Below, piece after piece: positions 1-8,448 of a DNA stretch of 64,000 nt. The notes below the pieces were generated by a model, which was not told where the DNA came from, did no database searches, and saw only the letters and a list, made by a program, of their open reading frames with translations. Within the stretch, counting starts at the first letter, position 1, and each line of letters starts with the position of its first letter. This DNA is from VGJW01 sp035286125 (GTDB lineage Bacteria > Cyanobacteriota > Sericytochromatia > S15B-MN24 > VGJW01). Made by a program: the position numbers and the translations under genes. The stretch spans positions 59,788 to 123,787 of the forward strand of contig JAYKIS010000053.1 of assembly GCA_035286125.1 (NCBI GenBank), in the 5' to 3' direction.

Positions 1-1
1 C

Positions 2-715
2 TACCCGTGGCATCTGGACCAGGTGCGCGAACGCCTCGCCGCGATGCGCCAGGCCACGCGACTGCGGGACGCGCGGACCCGCCTCGCCATCGTTTTGGAC
101 CAAGGGGTCGATGCCTATGCGCAGTGCTGTGAGACGCTTGATCGCGAGGCCGCAGAGACCGAGGCCGAGATCGACCGCTGGCTCGCGCTGATCCTCGCGG
201 CCAACGAGCCCACGGTTCTGGAAGACGGCAACTTCGACCTCCTCCAGGGCCTCGGGAGCCAGACCTGGATCGATGGCGACGGCCTGGCGCGCCCTGTCCT
301 CGAACCCGGCGAGGTACGCCTGCTCTCCATCCGGCGTGGCAGCCTCGACGCCGAGGAACGGCAGGAAATCGAGCGCCATGTGGTCCACACCCAGCGCTTC
401 CTTGCCCAGATCCCCTGGACGCCGGATCTGTCGGGCATCCCGCTCATTGCCGGCGCCCACCACGAACGCATGAATGGCTCGGGCTACCCGCTGGGACTCA
501 GCGGCGAGACCATTCCGGTCCAATCCCGGATGATGGCCATCGCGGACATCCATGATGCCCTGACGGCTGCCGACAGGCCCTACAAGAAGGCCGTGCCCCT
601 CGACAAGGCCCTGGACATCCTCCACGACGAGGCGAGGCGAGGCCATCTGGACCAGAGCCTGCTCGACATCTTCGTGGCGGCCCGCGTCTGGGCCATGCCC
701 GATCCCCAGATTTAA
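2..715 (+). CDS. HD-GYP domain protein, C-terminal part (cut by left edge)
   Basis: The frame is open from the first bases of the window, so this is the C-terminal 237 residues of a longer protein. It carries the GYP half of an HD-GYP domain: HHERMNGSGYP, then IADIHDALTAADRPYKKA. That pairing is typical of enzymes or sensors that hydrolyse cyclic di-GMP. The expected upstream HD...GK dyad is not seen. The equivalent place reads LAANEPTVLEDG, so this may belong to the HD-GYP subgroup with a degenerate first metal site. An EIERHVVHTQRFL helix supplies one further conserved His. Sensor domains may lie to the left of the window. The next gene starts 66 bases downstream on the same strand. The family is clear; catalytic activity is uncertain. 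Confidence 0.85.
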   Translation, partial: YPWHLDQVRERLAAMRQATRLRDARTRLAIVLDQGVDAYAQCCETLDREAAETEAEIDRWLALILAANEPTVLEDGNFDLLQGLGSQTWIDGDGLARPVLEPGEVRLLSIRRGSLDAEERQEIERHVVHTQRFLAQIPWTPDLSGIPLIAGAHHERMNGSGYPLGLSGETIPVQSRMMAIADIHDALTAADRPYKKAVPLDKALDILHDEARRGHLDQSLLDIFVAARVWAMPDPQI

Positions 716-781
716 CCGAAGATTCAAGGGGGCTTGGCCCCGATCGGGAAAGCGCGGGCCTGCCCCTCAGGACAATCCGGC

Positions 782-1975
782 ATGCCCCCCGTGATTCGCC
801 CTGCCGGTACACCTCCGCGGCCCGCTGCCGGCCGCCCCTCGGCCGCACGCGCCACAGCGTCTGCCCAAGGCGTCGCAACGCCCGTGTTGCGTGCTGCCGA
901 TGCACCGAAGGCCTCGGACTGGCCCGATGCGAACGACGTCGGCGACAAGCTGCGTGATTTCGGCCAGAAGGCTATCCACCTGCTGCGTTGGCCTACGGGC
1001 GCGCCCGTGAAGGGCACGGCGGATCGTCGCATCCTCGAGGATCCCCCGGCAGCCAACGAATGGACCAAGCGAGCCATGGATGCCGCGGCCGCCGCGCTGG
1101 CCACCGACACGCCGCGGGCCGAAACGGCCCTCGCACGGCTGCCGGAAGCGGACCGCAACCGTTACCGTGCCGTCCTGAAGGCGCTGGATCCGTGGGCTGG
1201 CCGTTCGCTCCAGCTTATGCTGCTCAGGGGCGATCTCCCCGGCGCACCGGCCCTGCGGGGTGGCCAGACGACCCTGGGCCTGCTCCACGCTGCCCTCGGG
1301 CAACCGCTCGTACCCGGCCTCGATCGCCGCCAATTCCTGAACGAGGTCGTGGTCGAGCTGGAACAACCCATCCGGGTCGAGCAACGCGAAAAGGGCACTT
1401 GTGTCGCGACCACCGCCCAGATCCTGCTGATGCGCCAACACCCGGCGGAGTTCGTCCGCCTTGCACTGGGCCTGGCGACACCTGCCGGCAAGGTCTTACT
1501 GGCAGGTGGGCGCACCGCCGCACGCGAACCGGACTGGCAAGCCACGAACGACGGCCTGCGCACCACGGTGGCGCGGCTGGTCCAGCCCGCCTTCATGGAG
1601 GTCGCCTCCCCCCTGGGTTACGACAACACCCGGGACAAGGCCCTCCTGGGTCCGCTCCCCCTTCCGGGCGGCCTGACCTCGTGGGCGAGCGCCAGCCTGA
1701 ATGCGCAGCTGCAAGGCGAGCCTTGGCGATCACGTATGGCCACGCGATGGAACCGCGAGGAGTTGGTCGACGAGGTGAAGCGGTTGATCCGTCAGGGCCA
1801 GGGCCCCGTGCCCGCCAGTGTGGTGTGGGAAAGCGGGGGTGGTCACCAGATCCAGATCGAGGCCATCGCCGATGGCGGCGTGACTTACCTCAACCCCTGG
1901 GGCCAGCGCGAGCAGATGAGCGAATCGGCCTTCCGCACCGACATGCTGGCCATCGAGCATCCCCGCAGCCGCTAG
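782..1975 (+). CDS. Papain-like (C39-like) cysteine-peptidase-fold protein, paralogue of the 54.4 kb gene
   Basis: This 397-residue protein matches no named family I can be sure of. Its C-terminal half aligns by eye with the protein at 54447-56099: both have a TCVA/TCVV Cys motif followed by QxPAE(F/Y)xRLAxGL, then PVPASV, then a His strand. Here the triad-like residues are Cys207 (GTCVATT), His355 (GGHQIQI) and Asn371 (YLNPWGQ), in the Cys-His-Asn/Asp order of papain-like and C39-like peptidases. The N-terminal 110 residues are Pro/Ala-rich and probably disordered; there is no clear signal peptide. The ATG at 782 is preceded by AGGA at good spacing; a TTG at 734 is an alternative. A toxin, transglutaminase-like or inactive role is also possible. 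Confidence 0.65.
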   Translation: MPPVIRPAGTPPRPAAGRPSAARATASAQGVATPVLRAADAPKASDWPDANDVGDKLRDFGQKAIHLLRWPTGAPVKGTADRRILEDPPAANEWTKRAMDAAAAALATDTPRAETALARLPEADRNRYRAVLKALDPWAGRSLQLMLLRGDLPGAPALRGGQTTLGLLHAALGQPLVPGLDRRQFLNEVVVELEQPIRVEQREKGTCVATTAQILLMRQHPAEFVRLALGLATPAGKVLLAGGRTAAREPDWQATNDGLRTTVARLVQPAFMEVASPLGYDNTRDKALLGPLPLPGGLTSWASASLNAQLQGEPWRSRMATRWNREELVDEVKRLIRQGQGPVPASVVWESGGGHQIQIEAIADGGVTYLNPWGQREQMSESAFRTDMLAIEHPRSR

Positions 1976-2002
1976 CACCCGCTGACGGGTTATGATGCGG
2001 GC

Positions 2003-4555
2003 ATGGCAGACGTCGTCGTCGTCCCGCATACCCACTGGGACCGTGAGTGGTACCGGACCTTCCAGGGCTATCGCCTGAGGCTGGTCGACGCAGTGCACCG
2101 CGTCCTCGACCTGCTCGAGTCGGGCCAGTTGCCCCACTTCCTGCTGGACGGCCAGACCGTCCTGCTGGATGACCACCTCGAGATCCATCCTGAGGACGAG
2201 GCTCGGCTGCGGGCCCAGATCGTGGCCGGCCGCCTGACGATCGGCCCGTGGTACATCCTGCCGGATGAGTTCCTCGTCTCGGGCGAGGCCCTTGTCCGCA
2301 ACCTGATGTTCGGTCGTGCCCGGATGCGGCAATTCGGTGCCCAGGGAACCGGGGTCGGCTACCTGCCCGACCAGTTCGGACACCCCGCGCAGTTGCCGCT
2401 CGTCCTCCGCGGCTTCGGGATGGACAGGGCCCTGATGTGGCGGGGGGTCGACCCACCGGATGACCACTTCTGGTGGCGGGACCTGTCCGGGGAGGGCATG
2501 GCCTCGATGTTCCTGCCCACGGGCTATTGCAATGTGCACCTGTGGTCCGACAGCCCTGCCGCAGTCCTCGCCGAGGCCCATGACAAGTTCCTTGCCGCGC
2601 AGTCCCGGCTGGATCGCCCCCTCTTGCTGCTGTCGGGCTGCGACCACCTTGCGCCTTCGGGCGCCCTGCCGGCCCGCGTGGCTTCCGTCGGGGCCCGACT
2701 GGGCTTGCTCGAGGAAGCACTGCCCCCGCCCGGACGCGGCGAACTGCCTGTGGTCCACGGCGAGTTGCGGCATCAGGGCAGGGCCTACCTGTTGCCCGAT
2801 GTGGCCAGCACCCGGACCTACCTGAAGCAGGCGAATGCAGCCCTCGAGGACCAGTGGGAGCGGACGGTCGAACCCCTCCTGGCCCTCACGGCGCGCGGAG
2901 GCCACGCCCTCGCCCCCGGCTTCTGGGCCGAGGGCTGGGAGCTCATCCTCAAGAATCATCCCCACGACAGCATTTGCGGTTGCTCCGTCGATGCCGTGCA
3001 TCGCGAGATGGAAGCCCGGACGAGCCAGGCTCGCGGTCTGGGCGAGGAGCTGACGTCACGGGTCCTTCGGACCTTCGCACCTGCCGAGGCTGCACCGGGC
3101 TTGATGGTCCATGACCCCGCCGGAGCACCCGAGGCCGGCTGGCATCGGCTCGAGGTCCTGTGGCCGTCGGCGATCGCAGACGCGCCCGAGACCCTCCACC
3201 TCGAAGGGGTACCGACACTGCCGCTCTCGCGGTCGGCCGACCGACACTTCATCTGCGACATCGATGTCCATCCCGACACCGTCGATGTCACGCGCTTCGC
3301 CCTCATGGCGCACCTGCCGGCCCTGCCCATCGGCCAGCCGGTCCATCTCCGGGCAGCCGCCGGGCCATCGCCGCTGCCTTCCCCCACCCCAGACCTGGAA
3401 ACATGGGCCGAAGGCGTCGACAACGGCCTGTTGCGGATCTGGGTAGCCGAAGGAACATGCAGGGTCCGCCACCATGGGTTGAATCTCGAGGTCGCCGACC
3501 TGATCCGATTCGTGGACGGTGGCGATGCCGGCGATACCTACACCTACTCGCCGCCGGAGCATGATCGCCTCGTCCAGGCCACGATGATCGATTACGAGGT
3601 CACGTCGATCTGCGCGGCCGAGGCCGAGATCCGGCTCGTTCATCGCATCCGCATCCCCGTGGGCGTGACGCCCGACAGGCTGGGCCGGACCGTCGCGGCC
3701 ATCCAGACCGACCTGACGACGACGGTGAGGGTCACGGCGGGCGAGGATACGCTTCGGCTCGAGACCTTCTGGGAGAACCTGAGCCATGACCACCGCCTGA
3801 GAATGATCGTCGACACCGGCGTGGATCGTGCGGAGGCCTGGTGGTCCGAAACAGCCTTCGGGGCCGTCCCTCGGATGCCCGGCAAGGGATTGGGCGCGTT
3901 GCCCGTGCCCCCCCTGGCGGAGGCCGTGCCGCCCACCTTCCCGCACCTCGGCTGGGTTGCCGTCGAAGCGCGGGAGGCCGGTGCGCAGGTCATCGCCCGC
4001 GGCCTCGCCGAAGCCGAGATCGTCGAGGGCGGGCGCTCCGTCGCGCTCACGATGATGCGGGCCGTGGGCTGGTTGTCGCGGGACGATCTGCGGACGCGTG
4101 GCGGCGGAGCGGGACCGGCCTTCCAGACGCCCGAGGCACAGTGCGAGGGGCCGGCAAGCGTTCGCATCGCCGTGCGCTGGCAGGGCAAGGCTCCGGGCGA
4201 CATGGCGTGGTGGGGTGCGCTGGGCGCCATGGATCGCGCACGACGCGAGCTCGTCGTCGAACAGACGGGAGGCGTCCGGCGACCTCTGTGCCTCGGTCGG
4301 TCGCTGCCGCCCGCCCTCTTTGCCAATGCGCTGCCCGAGGGCCTCAGGCTGTCGGCGCTGAAGCCCGCGACAGAAGGCGGGGGCACGGTCATCCGCGTCC
4401 ACAACCCGACGGGACGACCGGTCTCGTGGCACGGTCCCGACGAAGGATCGTGGATCGGTTGCCGTCTGGATGAGACACCCGACGAGACGGGAGCGGGCCC
4501 GTGGACCTTGCCCCCGGGCGGAGTCCGGACAGTGCGCCAGGTTCCGGGCGCATGA
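2003..4555 (+). CDS. Glycoside hydrolase family 38 alpha-mannosidase
   Basis: The 850-residue protein opens with PHTHWDREWY, the GH38 zinc-binding signature (His11, Asp13). The nucleophile aspartate lies in GYLPDQFGHPAQLP (Asp123), and the late NHPHDSICGCS motif near residues 317-325 supplies the fourth zinc ligand. All expected active-site elements are present and the length is normal for bacterial members. The family removes alpha-linked mannose; some bacterial relatives act on 2-O-mannosylglycerate, and the substrate cannot be read from the sequence. No signal peptide is seen, so it is probably cytoplasmic. The next gene overlaps its stop through ATGA, suggesting that the two products act together. 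No transporter or phosphotransferase genes lie beside it. Confidence 0.93.
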   Translation: MADVVVVPHTHWDREWYRTFQGYRLRLVDAVHRVLDLLESGQLPHFLLDGQTVLLDDHLEIHPEDEARLRAQIVAGRLTIGPWYILPDEFLVSGEALVRNLMFGRARMRQFGAQGTGVGYLPDQFGHPAQLPLVLRGFGMDRALMWRGVDPPDDHFWWRDLSGEGMASMFLPTGYCNVHLWSDSPAAVLAEAHDKFLAAQSRLDRPLLLLSGCDHLAPSGALPARVASVGARLGLLEEALPPPGRGELPVVHGELRHQGRAYLLPDVASTRTYLKQANAALEDQWERTVEPLLALTARGGHALAPGFWAEGWELILKNHPHDSICGCSVDAVHREMEARTSQARGLGEELTSRVLRTFAPAEAAPGLMVHDPAGAPEAGWHRLEVLWPSAIADAPETLHLEGVPTLPLSRSADRHFICDIDVHPDTVDVTRFALMAHLPALPIGQPVHLRAAAGPSPLPSPTPDLETWAEGVDNGLLRIWVAEGTCRVRHHGLNLEVADLIRFVDGGDAGDTYTYSPPEHDRLVQATMIDYEVTSICAAEAEIRLVHRIRIPVGVTPDRLGRTVAAIQTDLTTTVRVTAGEDTLRLETFWENLSHDHRLRMIVDTGVDRAEAWWSETAFGAVPRMPGKGLGALPVPPLAEAVPPTFPHLGWVAVEAREAGAQVIARGLAEAEIVEGGRSVALTMMRAVGWLSRDDLRTRGGGAGPAFQTPEAQCEGPASVRIAVRWQGKAPGDMAWWGALGAMDRARRELVVEQTGGVRRPLCLGRSLPPALFANALPEGLRLSALKPATEGGGTVIRVHNPTGRPVSWHGPDEGSWIGCRLDETPDETGAGPWTLPPGGVRTVRQVPGA

Positions 4556-5577
4556 ACGCCGGCTGGCGCGAGACCCTGGGGCCTGAGCGGGCCGTGCGGG
4601 TGCACCGCCTGCTCGAGCGGATCGCGGCCGAGGCCGATCCGTTCCGGCCCCTGATCGCCGAGCGGATGAAGGCGTTGCAGGGCTGGCAGGAACAGCTGGC
4701 CCCCCTGGCGTTGTCGGAAATGCCCGAGACTGCGCTGCCCTTGGGCATCGGCCTCACGGAGGCCTGCCTGATCCTTGCCGACCCTTCCGTCCATCGGGCC
4801 GCACGCGCCGTGAAGGGGGCCAAGGCCCTGGCCGATGCCCTGGACCGACGCGAGCGCGACACCGCGGTGGCCCTGGCCGGCCCCCTCGAGCAAGATGCCG
4901 AGGGCCTGCTCGACGAGTTGCGTGGCCGCATTGCCCAGCTGGCCCTGCACATTCGCGAAGGACTCGATCTGGCCAAATCCCATCGCTTCGCAGCGTGCCA
5001 CGCCCAGATGGCTCCGATTGTCGCCGACATCGCCATCCTGACGCACGTCAAGTCGGGACGCATCCCCGAACCCGAGCGCCCTGCGCTGGACCAGAGCCTG
5101 CCCGAATGCTGCGAGGCCATCGGACGGCGTCTCTTCGAGGAGGAGGACCCCGAGGCGGCGCTGGTCCAGGCGCGCGCGGCCTTCGTCCTGTCCGGTGCGC
5201 TGGCGCACGGTACCACCGGACAGGCCGTGCGCTGGATCGCTCGGGTGAGGCGGACGCGCGGCGCGATGGCCTCGGGTGAGACGAACCTGGATACGGGCCT
5301 CGCTTCGCTTTTCGTCGGGCACGAGGACATCGTCGCGGCCCTGTCGATGCTTGCTGCCGACCCGAGCCGACTGGCGGCTCCTCTGCTGACGGCCATCCGC
5401 GGGCAGGACTGGCCGGCCGCCGCGACTGCCGGCCGCAAACTGATGGTCGCCTGCGGCGTGCTGAACTTACCCCTGGTCGAGCGGGCCGCAAGTCTGGGCG
5501 TGGTTCGGGAAGCGCTGGCCGAGGCCGTTGCCGAGGGCGACAAGGCCACGGCGATGGCCCTGCTGGAGGGCGTCTGA
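4552..5577 (+). CDS. Unknown helical protein coupled to the GH38 gene
   Basis: I do not recognise this 341-residue protein. It is predicted to be almost wholly alpha-helical, rich in Ala, Leu, Glu and Arg, with no signal peptide and no membrane segment. Segments such as EGLLDELRGRIAQLALHIRE and the paired-helix pattern of the last 120 residues suggest a helical-repeat scaffold. The start is the ATG at 4552, whose last two bases are part of the TGA of the mannosidase gene (ATGA overlap), which implies translational coupling. The M28 gene follows after 5 bases. A structural or regulatory partner of the mannosidase is conceivable, but nothing in the sequence shows it. Confidence 0.75.
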   Translation: MNAGWRETLGPERAVRVHRLLERIAAEADPFRPLIAERMKALQGWQEQLAPLALSEMPETALPLGIGLTEACLILADPSVHRAARAVKGAKALADALDRRERDTAVALAGPLEQDAEGLLDELRGRIAQLALHIREGLDLAKSHRFAACHAQMAPIVADIAILTHVKSGRIPEPERPALDQSLPECCEAIGRRLFEEEDPEAALVQARAAFVLSGALAHGTTGQAVRWIARVRRTRGAMASGETNLDTGLASLFVGHEDIVAALSMLAADPSRLAAPLLTAIRGQDWPAAATAGRKLMVACGVLNLPLVERAASLGVVREALAEAVAEGDKATAMALLEGV

Positions 5578-5582
5578 CAAGG

Positions 5583-6545
5583 TTGTTGGCCACCCTCGTC
5601 ATGGCTGCGGCGACGATGGGTGGCCGTCGCGACCTGCCGGACGCCTTCTCGGGGACACGCGCCCTCGACCTGGCGCGGACGCTGGTCGCCTTTGGGCCCC
5701 GAGTGCCGGGTACCGCGGCGCATGACCGCGCTGCGACGTGGCTCGCCTCCCAGATCCGGGCCCGCGAGGCTCGCCTCGTCCTGCAGGATTTCACGGTTGA
5801 GCTCGAGGGCCGCAAGGTCGCCTGCCGCAACCTGACGGCCCTGACGGGTCCGGCGCTTCCACCCAGGCTTGTCCTGGTGGCGCACTGGGATACCAGGCCC
5901 TGGAGCGACCGGGAGCCCGATGCGTCAAGGCGACGGCAGCCGGGACCGGGTGCCAACGATGGCGCCTCGGGAGTCGCGGTCCTGCTCGAGATGCTGCGGT
6001 TGCTGCCTCGCGACATGGCCATCGCCACGGTCTTCGTGGATGCCGAGGACGTGGGGCAACGCCCCGAGGACTATGCCCAGGGGAGCCGGGCCTGGGTCCG
6101 GGCCCACCGTGGCCCCAGGCCGCGCTGGGCCCTCGTCCTCGACATGGTCGGCAGGGCCGACGCGGGGTTTGCGATGGAGGCAGCATCGCGCCGCTCGGCA
6201 CCATGGCTCGTGGACCGCCTCTGGAGCGTCGCCGGCACGGTCGGGGCGGGTCCGTGGTTCAGCCGGCGCGAGGGCCCCGAGATCATCGACGACCACACGC
6301 CCTTCATCGAGGCAGGCATCCCGGCGGTCGACCTGGTGGACATGGCCGATCCCGCGTGGCACACCCATCAGGACGACATCGATCGCCTCGACGCCGGAAC
6401 AATGGCGGCGGTCGGCCGTACGGTCCTTGCACTCGTGGCCGGCGAACCGGGCAGGGAGGGCCGGAAATCTTCGCCGTCAGCCCTCTCCGTTGGGTATGAT
6501 GGCCATGCGGCCCTGTCCCGCGAAAGGAGCTTCCCGTGGCCTTGA
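5583..6545 (+). CDS. M28-family peptidase / glutaminyl-peptide cyclotransferase-like protein
   Basis: The 320-residue protein has the zinc-site pattern of M28 metallopeptidases and bacterial glutaminyl cyclases: AHWDTRP (near residue 98), GANDGASG, FVDAEDVG and, near the C-terminus, DDHTPF plus WHTHQDD. The spacing and the GxNDGASG block are those of the cyclase-like branch, which converts N-terminal Gln to pyroglutamate on exported proteins; an aminopeptidase role is the alternative. The start is a TTG five bases after the preceding stop, with an in-frame ATG at 5601 as an option. The N-terminus is only weakly signal-like (LATLVMAAATM). The last ten bases overlap the start of the lipoprotein gene. 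Confidence 0.85.
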   Translation: MLATLVMAAATMGGRRDLPDAFSGTRALDLARTLVAFGPRVPGTAAHDRAATWLASQIRAREARLVLQDFTVELEGRKVACRNLTALTGPALPPRLVLVAHWDTRPWSDREPDASRRRQPGPGANDGASGVAVLLEMLRLLPRDMAIATVFVDAEDVGQRPEDYAQGSRAWVRAHRGPRPRWALVLDMVGRADAGFAMEAASRRSAPWLVDRLWSVAGTVGAGPWFSRREGPEIIDDHTPFIEAGIPAVDLVDMADPAWHTHQDDIDRLDAGTMAAVGRTVLALVAGEPGREGRKSSPSALSVGYDGHAALSRERSFPWP

Positions 6546-7831
6546 CCCGTCGCATCGTCGTCGGCATCGGCTCCGTCGCGTTGGCGGCCTGCGCCCAGAA
6601 CACGGCCACGACCCCCGCGTCAGGCCTGACGACGTCCCTGCGCTCCGTCAGCTATACCCTGCCGCAGCTGTCCACGGAGAGCATGGACAAGGCCAAGGAG
6701 GCCGACAGGGCGCTGTCCTCTTTCCAGGATGTGAACTCGGCTGCCAACTTCACGATGCCCATGGGCAACAACTTCACGATGCCCATGGGTAACAACTTCA
6801 CCATGCCGATGGGCAACAACTTCACCATGCCGATGGGCAACAACCTGTCCGGGCCAAGTGACCGCCGGGTGTTGGGCGCATCCCTCAACAGCGTCTACGA
6901 GCGCTTCGGCTTCCTGCCCTTCCCCGCGGACATCTCGATGTCTGCCGAGAGCACGACCTCTGTCCTGCCGGCAGAGGGGACGGACCACCTTGCCACGCTG
7001 TCCGGCACCGGCTTCAAGGCGACCAAGCGTCTGCGCCGCCTCGCCGAGGAGGTCGAGACCTACGAAGACCTTCTGACCTACGCCACGGCATCCGTCCCGA
7101 TGGGGTCGGAATCCGTCGTGGTCAGCGGCGAGCATACGTTGACCCTGGCCGGCACCGGCTGGACGACGGACACGACGAACCGGCCCTCGATCATCGTTGG
7201 CGTGCACGCGCGACCTGCGGCCACAACCCGCCGGACCGAGCAGGTCGTCTTGCGCCAAGGCGGCAACGCCGTGGCTGAGGTCAGGGTCGATCAGGACTCC
7301 TTCACGTCCTACAAGGTGCCGTTCCTGCCGGACGCACCGGCGGTCCAACTGCCGGGCAAGGTCACGGTGGACGGTCGCCTGTCCCAACCCGGTGCAAGCG
7401 GCCGGACGCTGGCCTTCGACCTGGCCGCGCGGGCAGATATGGATCGTATGACGTTGATGATCGAAGGCTGGCTGCGCGATTGCGACAGCGCCGGCGGATG
7501 CACACCCACTGCTGCGGCTGTCACCACGGGGCAGGCCGGAGAGATCCGGGAAACGCTCGAATTCGACCTGCAAGGAGCCCAGTCGCGCCTGACCTTCCTG
7601 AAAGTGCCCCAGCCCGGCCGCTTCGGCTTCAAGGTCATGATGCGCTATGACTACGCGGCGCAGTTGGCCCGCAACCTGCCCGGTACCTCGGAGCTGACGG
7701 GCGAGGTCGTCCTGGTCGATGACAAGGGCAGCCTGGTCCCTGGCGGCAAGCTCGCGGACATCTCGAGCGACAGCGACGGCAATCCGGTCCTGACAAGGCT
7801 GGACGGCACCAAGGTGACCTGGAAGCTGTAG
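6536..7831 (+). CDS. Lipoprotein with four tandem NFTMPMGN repeats
   Basis: This 431-residue protein begins with a short positively charged segment and the lipobox VALAAC (Cys19), so it should be lipid-anchored after export. The GTG start has a strong AAAGGAG sequence just upstream. Residues about 71-102 are four perfect copies of the octapeptide NFTMPMGN, a Met/Asn/Phe-rich tract. The remainder, roughly residues 150-430, is predicted beta-rich and reads like two immunoglobulin-like or carbohydrate-binding-like sheets (EHTLTLAGTGW, TRRTEQVVLRQGGN). I recognise no catalytic motif. It overlaps the M28 gene by ten bases. The function is unknown; a surface or metal-binding role is a guess from the Met-rich repeats. 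Confidence 0.8.
   Translation: MALTRRIVVGIGSVALAACAQNTATTPASGLTTSLRSVSYTLPQLSTESMDKAKEADRALSSFQDVNSAANFTMPMGNNFTMPMGNNFTMPMGNNFTMPMGNNLSGPSDRRVLGASLNSVYERFGFLPFPADISMSAESTTSVLPAEGTDHLATLSGTGFKATKRLRRLAEEVETYEDLLTYATASVPMGSESVVVSGEHTLTLAGTGWTTDTTNRPSIIVGVHARPAATTRRTEQVVLRQGGNAVAEVRVDQDSFTSYKVPFLPDAPAVQLPGKVTVDGRLSQPGASGRTLAFDLAARADMDRMTLMIEGWLRDCDSAGGCTPTAAAVTTGQAGEIRETLEFDLQGAQSRLTFLKVPQPGRFGFKVMMRYDYAAQLARNLPGTSELTGEVVLVDDKGSLVPGGKLADISSDSDGNPVLTRLDGTKVTWKL
6746..6841 (+). repeat. Four tandem 24-bp repeats inside the lipoprotein gene
   Basis: Four back-to-back 24-base units start at 6746, 6770, 6794 and 6818. Each encodes NFTMPMGN. The first two units carry ACG and ATGCCCATGGG spellings and the last two ACC and ATGCCGATGGG, so the units differ at third positions in a pairwise way. 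This suggests duplication of a two-unit block after some divergence. The period keeps the reading frame, so changes in copy number would only lengthen or shorten the protein. Confidence 0.95.
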
Positions 7832-7839
7832 GTCGGGTT

Positions 7840-8418
7840 TCACGCCACGGCAATCCGCGCACAAGCCAGGATGGCCCGGCGCATGTGGTCCGTGACCTGC
7901 CTGTCGGCCTGGTAGCCAGTACCGTACGCGACGGCCCCGATGCGTCGGTACGTGATCCGGACCGGGGGCAGGGCAAGGCCGCACCAGAGCCTCTCGGCCT
8001 GCACATAGGCCGCCACGACAACCAGCCCCAGGCCAAGTCGCCGCGCCTCACGAACCAGAGCACCCGCTCCACCGCGACAGCGGCCGACCATGCCCGGCGG
8101 TGCCGGATACAGCACACCTGCCATCCCCTCCGGAAACACCAGCACGAGTTCACCCTTTGCCCACAGCGGACGGACCAGTGCGACCAGATCCTGCCGGTCT
8201 GCCCCCCAGGGCAACGGATGCAGGCCCAGCGCAGGTCCCCATAGCCCCAGACCGAAAACCCGCAACCACGAGGCCGTGACGACATGCAGCGGTCGCGGAC
8301 ACGACAGCCTCAGCCAGAGGACATCGAGCGGACTGCGATGGTTGGCCACCAGCAAGCCGGGCCCCCGGGCAGGCAGGCACGCCACGCCTTCGGCTTCAAG
8401 CACGCACAAGGAAGTCAC
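7840..8418 (-). CDS. PlsC-like 1-acyl-sn-glycerol-3-phosphate acyltransferase family protein
   Basis: The 192-residue protein has the HX4D acyltransferase motif in NHRSPLD (about residues 27-33) and a downstream FPEGM block that binds the phosphate of the acceptor. Members of the family move an acyl chain to lysophosphatidic acid or related lipids at the inner face of the cytoplasmic membrane. At 192 residues it is shorter than typical PlsC (about 240), mainly because the N-terminal membrane helix is missing. The GTG start at 8418 lacks a clear ribosome binding site and directly abuts a small hairpin (8419-8438). It is the last gene of the long minus-strand run, 30 bases after the DUF2993 gene, and ends 8 bases from the convergent lipoprotein gene. 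Confidence 0.88.
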   Translation of the reverse strand: MTSLCVLEAEGVACLPARGPGLLVANHRSPLDVLWLRLSCPRPLHVVTASWLRVFGLGLWGPALGLHPLPWGADRQDLVALVRPLWAKGELVLVFPEGMAGVLYPAPPGMVGRCRGGAGALVREARRLGLGLVVVAAYVQAERLWCGLALPPVRITYRRIGAVAYGTGYQADRQVTDHMRRAILACARIAVA

Positions 8419-8448
8419 GACGCGGACCGTGCCGCGTCATGGCCCGTT

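Noticed and set aside
8419..8438. The small GACGCGG/CCGCGTC hairpin next to the acyltransferase start as a terminator
   Set aside because: It has a 7-bp stem and no T-run, and lies inside a co-directional gene series; it may only reflect base composition.
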